NCBI RefSeq assembly: GCF_014851805.1
Contig: NZ_JACVAK010000001.1
Coordinates: forward strand, 310,001-374,000
Direction: 5' to 3'
Length of the DNA stretch: 64,000 bases
Source: Pseudoxanthomonas sp. PXM02
GTDB taxonomy: Bacteria > Pseudomonadota > Gammaproteobacteria > Xanthomonadales > Xanthomonadaceae
In this document: one piece after another, positions 8,668 through 17,600 of the stretch
How positions within the stretch are numbered: the first letter of the stretch is position 1
Layout of the letters: every line of letters begins with the position of its first letter
Notes under the pieces: generated by a model
Told to the model about the DNA's origin: nothing
What the model saw: only the letters and a program-made list of their open reading frames with translations
Database searches by the model: none
Program-made: the position numbers and the translations under genes

Positions 8668-9459
8668 CTACGCGCCGCTGGCCTGCAATGACGCCAGCCG
8701 ATCCAGCATGGCGTGGTTGCGCTCCAAGGGTCGGAACGGCGGGATTACCAAGGTGGTGCTCAGTTGAAGCCGGACCCTGGGCAGGTCTGACAGCGGCATC
8801 CGTTCCATTCGGGGTTTCGCGATCGGCAGGGTCGCGGCCTCGTACGCGATCACCTCATGTTCTGCCGGGCACCCCTGCTCCGCCAGCAGCTCGATGAGCA
8901 GATGCCTGAACTGCGCTCCCGTCTCGAAACGGGCGAGCGTGCGATCGCCCGCCACCCCGATCTGCCAGAGGATCAAGTACGCCGAGGGATCGATCCGACG
9001 CTTGTAGAACATGAACTGGCTGGCTTCGTAGTGCTGGCAGCCGTAAGTGCCGGGATCGATCCCCAGATCGGCGTAGAGGCAGTCTTCGGCGGACACAGCC
9101 GCCTCCATGACCGCGTCATGCCCCTCCTCACGGGCCTGGGCCACCGCCCTGTGTGGCACCACGGCGAACACCCCCGGGTGCCCGTAAAACGCGCCACATA
9201 CCCGTCGACCTGCGCGCACTTCCACCATCATGGCCGCGACCATCTCCCGATAGGTGTCGGTTCGCGGCTTACCCTCGGCGTAATAAGGCTGCAGGCTGCG
9301 CACGTCGCGATTCATGCCCTGCACCCACAACTCCACCAATGGATCGGAGACAGCGACGAATACGACATCCGCCTGCTCGATATGGCTGCGTGCCCGCGGG
9401 CCGATATGCGCACCCAGCATCATCCCGGTGCCCACGCAGGCCAGACTTCCCTTCTTCAT
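8668..9459 (-). CDS. Split-borosin peptide backbone N-methyltransferase (SonM-like)
   Basis: This 263-residue SAM-dependent enzyme has the tetrapyrrole methylase fold and is close in pattern to borosin alpha-N-methyltransferases (OphMA in fungi, SonM in Shewanella). SAM-binding motifs are CVGTGMMLG (8-16) and FYGHPGVF (91-98). The borosin-type catalytic block YYAEGKPRTDTY supplies Tyr59/Tyr60, Arg66 and Tyr70. Other family blocks are SAEDCLYADLGIDPG, YEASQFMFY and the C-terminal YEAATLPI/ERMPLSDL. It lacks a fused core peptide, so the substrate must be separate. The ATG at 9459 has an AGGGGA ribosome binding site and overlaps the acetyltransferase stop (ATGA). The precursor gene follows after 169 bp. 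Confidence 0.88.
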   Translation of the reverse strand: MKKGSLACVGTGMMLGAHIGPRARSHIEQADVVFVAVSDPLVELWVQGMNRDVRSLQPYYAEGKPRTDTYREMVAAMMVEVRAGRRVCGAFYGHPGVFAVVPHRAVAQAREEGHDAVMEAAVSAEDCLYADLGIDPGTYGCQHYEASQFMFYKRRIDPSAYLILWQIGVAGDRTLARFETGAQFRHLLIELLAEQGCPAEHEVIAYEAATLPIAKPRMERMPLSDLPRVRLQLSTTLVIPPFRPLERNHAMLDRLASLQASGA

Positions 9460-10001
9460 GTTTTCCCCTGTTTCATTGCATTGCCCGACGCATGCTGCCA
9501 GCGCGCCCGCGTCCGTTCCCACCTTACGCCACCATCCCGGTGTCCCTCCGCGGGAGTGCGCTCGAAGTCCAGCTTTCTCATCAACCCCTCGGCGCCGCCA
9601 TTCTCCGCCTGGTGGCGCGTAAAGACGATCTGGCAGCCGTCTTCGCTGAACGCGAAATCCATCAAGCGGCGGATGATCTCCGTCGCGACCCCACCGTTAT
9701 GCCACTCGGGCCAGATGAGGGCGCCGATCTCGTGCATCCCCTCCCGCGCCACGAGCGCCAACAAGCCGATCTCCCGGTCCGACGCTTTCTCGACGACCAC
9801 CCAGGTCCGATAGTCGCGACTTCCATTCCTGCTGAAGGATTCCACCTTGCTGAAGGCTTGTCGGGCCACCGCTGCGTCCAGTGGTTCAACCACATGCCGC
9901 ATCACCGCAGGATCGGTATACAGCGCGACATACAACGCCGCGTCCCTCGCGGCGAGAGGACGCAGATGGAAACGCGCCGTATCCAGCGAAAGCAGGCTCA
10001 T
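9456..10001 (-). CDS. GNAT family N-acetyltransferase
   Basis: This 181-residue protein belongs to the RimJ/RimL-like (Acetyltransf_3) GNAT group. It opens with LDTARFHLRPL, typical of these proteins, and carries a YRTWVVVEKASDREIGLLAL strand pair and a C-terminal acetyl-CoA region. Its stop codon overlaps the start of the borosin methyltransferase by ATGA, so the two are translationally coupled. That makes it a candidate tailoring or self-protection enzyme of the peptide cluster, although this is inference; ribosomal-protein or small-molecule acetylation are alternatives. The ATG at 10001 is chosen because the residues upstream are Arg-rich and unlike the family. Confidence 0.75.
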   Translation of the reverse strand: MSLLSLDTARFHLRPLAARDAALYVALYTDPAVMRHVVEPLDAAVARQAFSKVESFSRNGSRDYRTWVVVEKASDREIGLLALVAREGMHEIGALIWPEWHNGGVATEIIRRLMDFAFSEDGCQIVFTRHQAENGGAEGLMRKLDFERTPAEGHRDGGVRWERTRARWQHASGNAMKQGKT

Positions 10002-10026
10002 GCGTATACGCGATGCAGAAGCGACC

Positions 10027-10473
10027 TCAACCGTGCGCGCCCCTCGCCCACCGCACGATCGCCTCCGCCTGCATCGCACCGCTCTGCCGCGCGATCTCGC
10101 GGCCGCCCTGCAGCAGCACCATCGTCGGGATGCTGCGGATGCCGAAGCGGTTGCCCAGACCCGGGCTGGCGTCGGTATCCACCTTCGCCAGCCGCATCGC
10201 CGGCTCCAGCACCGCCGCGGCGCGTTCGAAATGCGGCGCCATCTGCAGGCAGGGCCCGCACCACGGCGCCCAGAAGTCGACCAGCAGCGGCAAGGTGCTG
10301 CGCAATGCGTGTCGATCGAAATCCGCCTCGCCCAGCGCCAGCGGCAGACCCGTGAACAGCGCCAGGTGGCAGCGCCCGCATTGCGGCGTCTCGGCCACCC
10401 GCTCCGCCGGCACGCGGTTCATCGCCGCGCAATGCGGGCAAGCGATCAGGTGGGCGGCGACTTCCATGCGCAC
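10027..10473 (-). CDS. trxC: Thioredoxin TrxC (thioredoxin 2)
   Basis: A cytoplasmic dithiol-disulfide oxidoreductase of about 148 residues. An N-terminal zinc ribbon (CPHC and CGRC pairs) marks it as thioredoxin 2 rather than TrxA. The thioredoxin domain carries the active site WAPWCGPC and the conserved cis-proline region RSIPTM. The start may be the ATG at 10473 or, two codons in, at 10467. It lies 25 nt upstream of the acetyltransferase on the same strand, so it may head the borosin-cluster transcript, perhaps by chance. It diverges from the transglutaminase/TPR gene. Confidence 0.92.
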   Translation of the reverse strand: MRMEVAAHLIACPHCAAMNRVPAERVAETPQCGRCHLALFTGLPLALGEADFDRHALRSTLPLLVDFWAPWCGPCLQMAPHFERAAAVLEPAMRLAKVDTDASPGLGNRFGIRSIPTMVLLQGGREIARQSGAMQAEAIVRWARGAHG

Positions 10474-10557
10474 ATCCTAACGCCGACCCGTAGCGCGATG
10501 CTGCGTCGCGACAGTCACTAGACTGCCGGTACCACCTGCCTGAAGGAGGGTCGCCCC

Positions 10558-11595
10558 ATGATCGCCCCCTTGCTGGCGGCCGCGCTGGCCATCGCCGACC
10601 TGGCGCCCGCCCCTGCCTCCGCACCCGAGCCCCCGGCCCGACCACCGACCCCGGCCGAGGTCATGGCGCTGCCGGAGCCGCTGCGCCAGCAGTTCCACGC
10701 CAGGGTGTTGTCCACGCCGCGCGCACCCGAGCAGCGCCTGCGTCGGCTGGTCGAGTTCCTGTTCTCGCCCGACGACCTGGGCATAAGCTACGACATCGAC
10801 GCCAACCACACGGTGGCCGAAGCGTACGCCACGCGGCGGGCGAACTGCCTCAGCTTCACGCTGCTCGCGATAGCGCTCGCGCGCGAAGCGGGCTTGCAGG
10901 CCTACGGTCAGCAGATCGATGAGACCCTGGCGTGGCGGCAGGAACAGGACACGCTCTACCGTACCCATCACGTCAACGCCGGCGTCCGCATCCACGAGCG
11001 CCAGCTGAGCGTCGACGTGGCCTGGGACCAGGTGATCGCCCGCAAGCCACCACGTGCGATCCGCGACGAACGCCTGCTGGTGCACTACTACAACAACCGC
11101 GCCGCCGACCTCCTGGAAGCCAATCGTCTGGAGGATGCATTGCGCTATGCGCAGGTGGCCAAGATGCTGGATCCCGACTACTCCGTCACCTGGAGCAATA
11201 CCGGTGTCCTGCATCTGCGCCATGGCGACCCTGCGCAAGCCGAACAGCACTACCTGCACGCGTTGCAGCTGAATCGGATGGATCCCGGCGCCCTCTCCAA
11301 CCTGGCAGCGCACTACCAGCGCACGGGCAACATCACGGCGGCGGCCCGTCTGCAGAAGCGCCTGCAACGGGTGCAGGCCAGGGATCCGTTCCACCACTTC
11401 CTGCAAGGCGTCCTGCACGAGCGCGAAGGCAAGCTCCAGCTCGCCGCGCAGGACTACCGCCAGGCGATCAAGCTGTTCCCGGACGAGCACCGCTTCCACT
11501 TCGGTCTGGCGCGCGTGTATTTCCTGCTGGGCGAAGGTGAAAACCAGCAGCGCTACCACGCCAAACTGGAAGCCCTGCGGCGGCTCACGCGCTGA
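10558..11595 (+). CDS. Transglutaminase-like/TPR protein
   Basis: This exported 345-residue protein joins a transglutaminase-like cysteine-protease domain to TPR repeats. After a signal peptide and a Pro-rich linker, residues about 60-165 hold the transglutaminase-like region with the likely nucleophile in RRANCLSFTLL and a later HHVNAGV histidine. From about 180 to 345 there are tandem TPR-like helices (NNRAADLLEANRLEDALRYA and following). The precise substrate of such xanthomonad proteins is unknown. A very strong ribosome binding site (GAAGGAGGG) precedes the start. Confidence 0.8.
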   Translation: MIAPLLAAALAIADLAPAPASAPEPPARPPTPAEVMALPEPLRQQFHARVLSTPRAPEQRLRRLVEFLFSPDDLGISYDIDANHTVAEAYATRRANCLSFTLLAIALAREAGLQAYGQQIDETLAWRQEQDTLYRTHHVNAGVRIHERQLSVDVAWDQVIARKPPRAIRDERLLVHYYNNRAADLLEANRLEDALRYAQVAKMLDPDYSVTWSNTGVLHLRHGDPAQAEQHYLHALQLNRMDPGALSNLAAHYQRTGNITAAARLQKRLQRVQARDPFHHFLQGVLHEREGKLQLAAQDYRQAIKLFPDEHRFHFGLARVYFLLGEGENQQRYHAKLEALRRLTR

Positions 11596-11610
11596 GGCAC
11601 GCCCTCGATC

Positions 11611-12201
11611 TCACCCCAACGGCCACTCGCCCAGCACGTCGTAGTCGGCCTCGCCCTCGATGCTCTGCAGCAGGTGGACGGCCTGCGGGTGCAGCACCAT
11701 CGGGGTCACGTCGACCGGCGCGGTACGTGGCGGTACGTAGGCCAGTGTCAGGTGGGGGACGAAACTGCGGCCGACGTGCTGCTTGAACCCCGCACGCAGC
11801 AGACGCTGCTGCAGGCCACGCCAGAAGGCTACGACCGCCGGCGAAGGCTGCAGCGCCGCCAGTGTCAACGCGGGATTCTTCGGATTGCCGAGGCATAGCA
11901 GATGGTCGAGGGTGATGCCCACCGGTTCGGGCTGCCATTCCTGCATGGCCTCGCATGCGGTGCGGATCATGTCTTCGCGCGGGCCGTCGCTCTCGCCGAG
12001 GAAGTGCAGCGTCAAGTGGTAGCGCTCGGGACGCACCCAGCGCGCCTGCGGGAACGCGGCCATCAAATCATCGGCGCGGTGCCGCAAGCCCTCGCGCTCG
12101 CCCGCTGAAGGGACGAGAGCGAAAAACAGGCGATGCAAACGGCCCGGTTGCGGGCCGCCGAACAGGTCGCCTTGCGGGGTGGAAACGGGGCGGGAGGACA
12201 T
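11611..12201 (-). CDS. thpR: RNA 2',3'-cyclic phosphodiesterase (2'-5' RNA ligase family)
   Basis: This 196-residue member of the 2H phosphoesterase superfamily matches bacterial ThpR. It has the two HxTx catalytic motifs, HLTLHFLGE in the first half and HLTLAYVP in the second, spaced as expected. The family hydrolyses RNA with 2',3'-cyclic phosphate ends and shows 2'-5' ligase activity in vitro. The ATG at 12201 begins MSSRPVS, shortly before the family N-terminal block RLHRLFFALVP. It converges with the transglutaminase/TPR gene, 15 bp apart. Confidence 0.92.
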   Translation of the reverse strand: MSSRPVSTPQGDLFGGPQPGRLHRLFFALVPSAGEREGLRHRADDLMAAFPQARWVRPERYHLTLHFLGESDGPREDMIRTACEAMQEWQPEPVGITLDHLLCLGNPKNPALTLAALQPSPAVVAFWRGLQQRLLRAGFKQHVGRSFVPHLTLAYVPPRTAPVDVTPMVLHPQAVHLLQSIEGEADYDVLGEWPLG

Positions 12202-12274
12202 GGCGCGGGGGCGTGGAACAACCCCCGCATCATCGGCGCGACGCCATCACCATGCAACCCTGCGGCCCGGATCG

Positions 12275-12308
12275 CGCACGGCAGGCGTGCATGCACGCCT
12301 GCCGTGCG
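12275..12308. terminator. Perfect 34-bp palindrome after the M13 peptidase gene
   Basis: The palindrome has two 17-bp arms with no loop, centred on GCATGC, and begins CGCACGGCAGGCGTGC. It lies 13 nt beyond the M13 peptidase stop and before the thpR start. A factor-independent stop is likely, although no T-run follows. Alternatives are a protein-binding site or part of a small extragenic palindrome. Confidence 0.5.
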
Positions 12309-12320
12309 GACGTCAGCGGA

Positions 12321-14441
12321 TCACCAGATCCGCACGCGGTCCTGCGGTGCGATGTACAGCGGATCGCCCTGCTTCACGCCGAACGCGGCGTACCACGCGT
12401 CGATGTTGCGCAACGGCGCGAAGGCGCGGATGTGGCCCGGCGAATGCGTGCCGTTGACCAGCTGCTGGCGCAGTGCGTCGTCGCGCCACAGCGTGCGCCA
12501 GATCTGGCCCCAGCCCATGAAGAAGCGCTGGTCGCCGGTGAAGCCGTCGATCACCGGCGCCGGCTTGCCGCCCAGCGAACGGTGGTAGGCCTCCAGCGCG
12601 ATGGTCAGGCCACCCAGGTCGCCGATGTTCTCGCCCATCGCCACGCGGCCGTTGATATGCATGCCCGGCAGCGGCGCGAAGGTGTACGCCTCGTACTGCG
12701 CGCCCAGCTTGGCGGCCTGCACTTCGAACTTGGCCGCATCGTCGGCCGTCCACCAGTCGCGCAGCACGCCCTTGCCGTCGGACTTGCGGCCCTGGTCGTC
12801 GAAGCCGTGGATGATCTCGTGACCGATCACGCCGCCGATGCCGCCGTAGTTCACCGCCGGATCGGCATCGGGATCGAAGAACGGCGGCTGCAGGATGGCG
12901 GCCGGAAACACGATCTCGTTCTTCACCGAGTTGTAGTAGGCGTTGACGGTCTGCGGGGTCATGCCCCACTCGCCCTTGTCGACCGGCTGGCCGATGCGGG
13001 CGCGGCGGAATTCCCACTCAAACTGGCCCGCACGCTGCGCATTGCCGAACAGGTCGCCGTTCTTCACCACCAGCGCGCTGTAGTCGCGATAGGTGTCCGG
13101 GTGGCCGATCTTCAGGCCGAAGCCCTCCAGCTTGGCGTGCGCCTCGGCCTTGGTGGCCGGGCTCATCCACGCCAGCGTATCCAGGCGTGCGCCCATCGCT
13201 GCCTTCACGTTGGCGACCAGTGCGTCCATCTTGGCCTTGGACTCCGGCGGGAAGTACAGCGCCACGTAGTCGCGGCCGATCGCCTCGCCCATCGCCGACT
13301 CGGCGAACGACACGCCGCGCTTCCAGCGTTCGCGCTGCTGCGGCTGGCCGGACAGGAACTTGTCGCGGAACTCGTACTGCGCCACCGAGAAGTCCTTCGA
13401 CAGCAGCGGCGCCGCGTTGTCGATGGCATGGAACGCCTGCCAGGCCTGCAGCGTGGACACGTCCGCCTCGCCGAAGATCGCGGCGATCTTCGGGATCGCG
13501 CTGTCCTGCCGGATCACGGCGCGGCCCGCGCCCTCGACGCCAGCAGCGGTGAAGAAGCTCGCCCACGGGAAACCCGGCGCCGTGGTGGCGAACTCGGCCA
13601 TCGCGCGCGGGTTGTAGGTCTTGTCGCGGTTGCGGCTTTCGGCGCGCGTCCAGTGCGCGTCGGCGATGCGGGTTTCCAGCGCGAGGATCGCCTTCGCGTT
13701 CTCCTGCGGCTTGGCCCAGCCGGCCAGCTGCAGCATCTGTGCGATGTAGGCCTCGTAGCGCTCGCGCTGCGGCTTGAAGTTGTCGCGCAGGTACATCTCG
13801 CGGTCGCCCAGGCCCAGGCCGCCCTGGCTCAGGTACAGCGTGTAGCGGTCCGGATCCTTCTGGTCATCGCTGACGCTGAGGTTGAAGAACGTATCGAAGA
13901 AGCCGCCGCGCTGCCCCATCAGGCGTGCCAGTGCGTCCTTGTCCTTCGCCGCGCGGATATCCGCCAGCACCGGCTGCAGCGGCTTGGCGCCGAGCGCGTC
14001 GATGGACGCCTCGTCCATGAAGCCCCGGTACAGCGCTGCGATCTTGGCCGGATCGCCGCCGGTGGCGGGATCACCCAGGGCATAGCCCTCGACCAGCACG
14101 CGCAGGCGCGCCTCGGACAGGTCGCGCAGGATGGCGAAGCCACCGTAGCTGGAGCGGTCGGCCGGGATCTGGGTGGTATCGGCCCACGTGCCGCTGACGT
14201 AGCGGAAGAAGTCCGCGCCGGGCTTGGCCTGGCGGTCCATGCCGGCGGTGTCGAGACCCCACGTGCCGAAACGCTTGGCCGCGATCGTCGAGCCCGTCGC
14301 GGCGCTGCCGGCCTCGGGTTCGGCGAACAGCGACTGCAGCGTGCAGCCGTCATCCAGGCAACCGTGGTCTTCGTGGGCCGCGAGCGGTGCGGCGGCGGCG
14401 AGGGCCAGCAGAGTGGCGGCGGACAGCAGGGTCTTCTTCAA
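12321..14441 (-). CDS. M13 family zinc metallopeptidase (neprilysin/PepO type)
   Basis: This exported zinc endopeptidase has about 706 residues. After a signal peptide, the long M13 N-terminal domain leads to the catalytic motif HEIIH (541-545) in VIGHEIIHGFDDQGRKSDG. The third zinc ligand region GENIGDLGGLTIALEAYH follows. The NAYYN substrate-binding motif (VNAYYNSVKNEIVFPA) precedes the zinc site. The protein ends in W, as most M13 enzymes do. There is no ATG at the right place. A TTG at 14441 with GGAG 8 nt upstream gives a good signal peptide (LKKTLLSAATLLALAAAA). Action on periplasmic peptides is the family expectation. Confidence 0.9.
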   Translation of the reverse strand: MKKTLLSAATLLALAAAAPLAAHEDHGCLDDGCTLQSLFAEPEAGSAATGSTIAAKRFGTWGLDTAGMDRQAKPGADFFRYVSGTWADTTQIPADRSSYGGFAILRDLSEARLRVLVEGYALGDPATGGDPAKIAALYRGFMDEASIDALGAKPLQPVLADIRAAKDKDALARLMGQRGGFFDTFFNLSVSDDQKDPDRYTLYLSQGGLGLGDREMYLRDNFKPQRERYEAYIAQMLQLAGWAKPQENAKAILALETRIADAHWTRAESRNRDKTYNPRAMAEFATTAPGFPWASFFTAAGVEGAGRAVIRQDSAIPKIAAIFGEADVSTLQAWQAFHAIDNAAPLLSKDFSVAQYEFRDKFLSGQPQQRERWKRGVSFAESAMGEAIGRDYVALYFPPESKAKMDALVANVKAAMGARLDTLAWMSPATKAEAHAKLEGFGLKIGHPDTYRDYSALVVKNGDLFGNAQRAGQFEWEFRRARIGQPVDKGEWGMTPQTVNAYYNSVKNEIVFPAAILQPPFFDPDADPAVNYGGIGGVIGHEIIHGFDDQGRKSDGKGVLRDWWTADDAAKFEVQAAKLGAQYEAYTFAPLPGMHINGRVAMGENIGDLGGLTIALEAYHRSLGGKPAPVIDGFTGDQRFFMGWGQIWRTLWRDDALRQQLVNGTHSPGHIRAFAPLRNIDAWYAAFGVKQGDPLYIAPQDRVRIW

Positions 14442-14577
14442 CAGGGTTCTCCGGCAGCGGGAGCACGCGTGGCGCGCACATACGAACCCAGCAGGATATC
14501 GGCGGCACCCTGCCCGGGACTGTGCCAAAGGTGGTGAGACGAAGGTCGATAACCACCGTCTGCCGTGATGGCGCGCA

Positions 14578-14611
14578 CGAAAAAACGAAGCCCGGCATCC
14601 GCCGGGCTTCG
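14578..14611 (-). terminator. Rho-independent terminator of the autotransporter gene
   Basis: An 11-bp perfect stem (14586-14596 with 14601-14611, CGAAGCCCGGC) with a 4-nt loop is followed on the minus strand by TTTTTT. It lies about 30 bp after the stop of the giant autotransporter gene, so it ends that operon. Confidence 0.88.
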
Positions 14612-14640
14612 TGGCACACATCAGACCATCGGACGCCCGA

Positions 14641-17600
14641 TCAGCGGGGCGCGGCCTGCGACGGGTTCGCACACCGCCTGCCACGGCAGCGTGCCTGATC
14701 GTCGGACAGACCGCTGTCGGCAGAGGGCGCGCCGCCACCGGACGGTTGGCCGTACGACAGGCGCAGGCCGATGCTGCTGCCCTGCGTGCTGTTGCTCGCC
14801 TGCTCGTGACCGAACAGCAGCGACAGCAGCCAACCCTGGCGCAGCTTCACGTCCAGGCCCGCGGCGAGCGACAGTGCATTGTCGTTGTAGCTGTTCATAC
14901 CCAGACGGTAGTCGGTCGGGTGCGGCCAGATGACGTAGTTCATCCGCGCCTCGCCCTTGTCTTCCAGCGCCTGCCGGTACTCCAGCGTCCAGAACGGACG
15001 GTAGCGACCATTGGCGCCACCGGGTTGGTAGCTGCCCTCGATGCCGAGCGCGAACGTGCTGTTCTCCACCACCTGCCGGCGGTAGGCCAGGTCGTAGATG
15101 TCCAGCCCGTACTCGCGGTACGCGTCCAGCGTGGTGCGGCTGGCATCGAAGCGGCCGTAACCGGTCAGCGCCATCTTCTCGTTGTGGTGCGCATAGCCGA
15201 AGCCCAGCGAGCCGAACCACTGCTCGCCGTCGCGCGCAGCGGTACCTGTCGCGCCGGCATCTTCGCTCCAGCGACGGATGTCGAAGTCAAGGCGACCGGT
15301 CGCGACCATGCCGTCCACGAACACGTGCTCGCCCGCGCGCCACAGGCCGTACAGCGCCAGCGAGCGCTGGTCTGCCTTGAGGCGCGAGGTGGTGCCATTG
15401 AGGTCGCTGTCGTTGCGACCCAGGCTGCCCGCCACACCGAACAGCAGGTTCTCGCCAATCGCACGGTCGGCACCCAGCGTCAGGCCATCGGTGCGGAAGT
15501 CGTATCCACCGATGCGGCCACCGCTGCCGAACGTCGCCGTACCGGCCGCCCACGCGCCCCACCCCTTCGGCAATGCCGGCAGCGCGCCCTCGGTCGCCGA
15601 GCCGACGGGCACGGACAGGCCCTGGCGGTCTTCGCCACCGGCGTAGCTCAGCGTCATCGTGTTGCTGGATGCATTCGCACCCTGGCGCACCTGCCGCAGG
15701 CGGTCACGGATGTTCGACTGCTGCGCGTTGGCGAAGCGCACGCTGGCGTCCACCTGGGCCTGCAGCACGCCGACCACGTCCGGATCGCGCGTCGGATCGG
15801 GGCGCACTTCCACCTGCAGGCGCATCTGTACGCTGGCCCCGGCGTAACTGCCGGCGGCCGCCTGCGTCGCGGTGATGACGGTCTCGCCTTCCGCGTGCAG
15901 CGTCACCGTGCGGTCGCTGATGCTGGCCACGTCGGGATTGCTGCTGGTGAAGGTGAAGGCACCGCTGCTCGGGCTCTGCGGATTGGTCAGTTCGAACGCG
16001 GGTTCGCCATAGACCTTGCGCAGCGTCTCCGGCCACACCAGCGTCGGCACGGCCGCAGCGATGTCCACATCCAGCCGCACCTGCGCCGCCGCCTGATGGT
16101 CAGCGTCGCCTGCCTGGTCCGCGGTCAGCGAGCACAGGCCGGCCGCCAGCATGGTGACCGTCGTGCCGCTCACCTGGCAGACCTGCGCCGTGGTGCTGGC
16201 GAAGACGACCGGATTGCCGGACGCACCGCCCGTCGCCACCAGTTCGAACGTGCCGTTCGGCGCGAACACCGGGGCGCTCGGATTGGCACTGAAACCGGTG
16301 ATGGCCTGCGCCGCCTGCGCGACAACCAGCTCATAGGCCTGCGCGCCGGTGAAGCCGTTCGCATCGCGCACTTCGATGGTGAAGGCGAACGTGCCGGCCT
16401 GCGTGGGCGTACCCGACAGCACACCGGCCGCGCTCAGCGACACGCCTTGCGGCAGGGTGCCCGCCGTCACCGCGTAGGTGTAAGGCGCGGTGCCGCCACT
16501 GACCGTCAGCGTCTGATTGAACGCGCCCGCATGCGTCGCCGGCGGCAGCGCCGGCAGGGCGAACACGATCTGCGGGGCCGCCACCTGCAGCGTGTACTGA
16601 CGCTGCGTGGTGAACGGTCCAAGTCCGGTGCTGGCATCGGTGACCTGCACGGTCAGCGTGAAGCTGCCCGCCTCGGTCGGCGTGCCGGTGATGCGGCCGT
16701 CCGTGCCCAGCGCCAGCCCGTCGGGCAAGGTGCCGCCGGTCAGCTGGAACGTGTACGGCGCGGCGCCACCGCTGGCAGCGAAGGCATGCACGTACGTGCT
16801 GCCGCCGGTGCCGTTGGCCGGGTTCGCCGCATCCAGCACGACGGTCGGCGCAGTGACGGTGATCGTCACCGTGGCGGGCGCCGTGGTCTGGTACGCATCG
16901 CTGGCGGTGTAGGTGAAGCTGTCCGGGCCGGCATAGCCGGGCGCCGGCTGGTAGGTGATCGTGGTGCCGCTGACCGTCGCGGTACCGTGCGAGGGCGCGG
17001 TGCCGACCGCCACCGAGGTGGCGGTGCCGGTGATCGACAGCGTCAGCGCCGTGGCCGGTGCGCCATACGGCAGCGAGGCATTGACGGCGGAGACTTCCAG
17101 CGTCGGGATCGGCGTGACCGCATTCGACGACGCCGACGGGGCGCTGCTACCTGCACTGCCCTGCGCCGTCACCGTGAACGTGTACGCGGTGCCGCTGGCC
17201 AGGCCGGTGATCGTGATCGGACTGCCGGTTCCCGTCGCCGTGGCGCCGCCCGGATTGGCCGTCACGGTGTAGCCGGTGACCGGCACGCCGCCGGTGAAGA
17301 CCGGTGCGGTGAACGCGACCGTCACCGACGTCGGCGACGCCATCACGGCCGAACCGATCACCGGAGCCGCCGGGGCCACCGCGTCCACGGAGAACGTCTG
17401 GCTGACCTGCGCTGCAGGCAGATGGCTGGTGTCGCCGCCCTGGTCGGCTGTGATGGTGCAGTTGCCCACCGCGACGAGCGTCAAAGCACCGGTCGGCGTG
17501 ACCGTGCACACCGACGGCGTGCTCGAGGCAAAACTGACCGGCAGGCCGGAGTCCGATGTCGCCGACAGCGTCGGCGTGCTACCGAAATCCTGCGCGCCTG

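Noticed and set aside
8668-9459. The methyltransferase as a cobalamin or siroheme biosynthesis enzyme
   Set aside because: It shares the fold, but the borosin-type Tyr/Arg block, the SonM-like conserved stretches and the adjacent precursor fit peptide N-methylation better; no tetrapyrrole genes are nearby.
11955-14537. An 860-codon plus-strand open frame
   Set aside because: It is antisense to thpR and the M13 peptidase, whose catalytic motifs are clear. The antisense translation has no recognisable domain.
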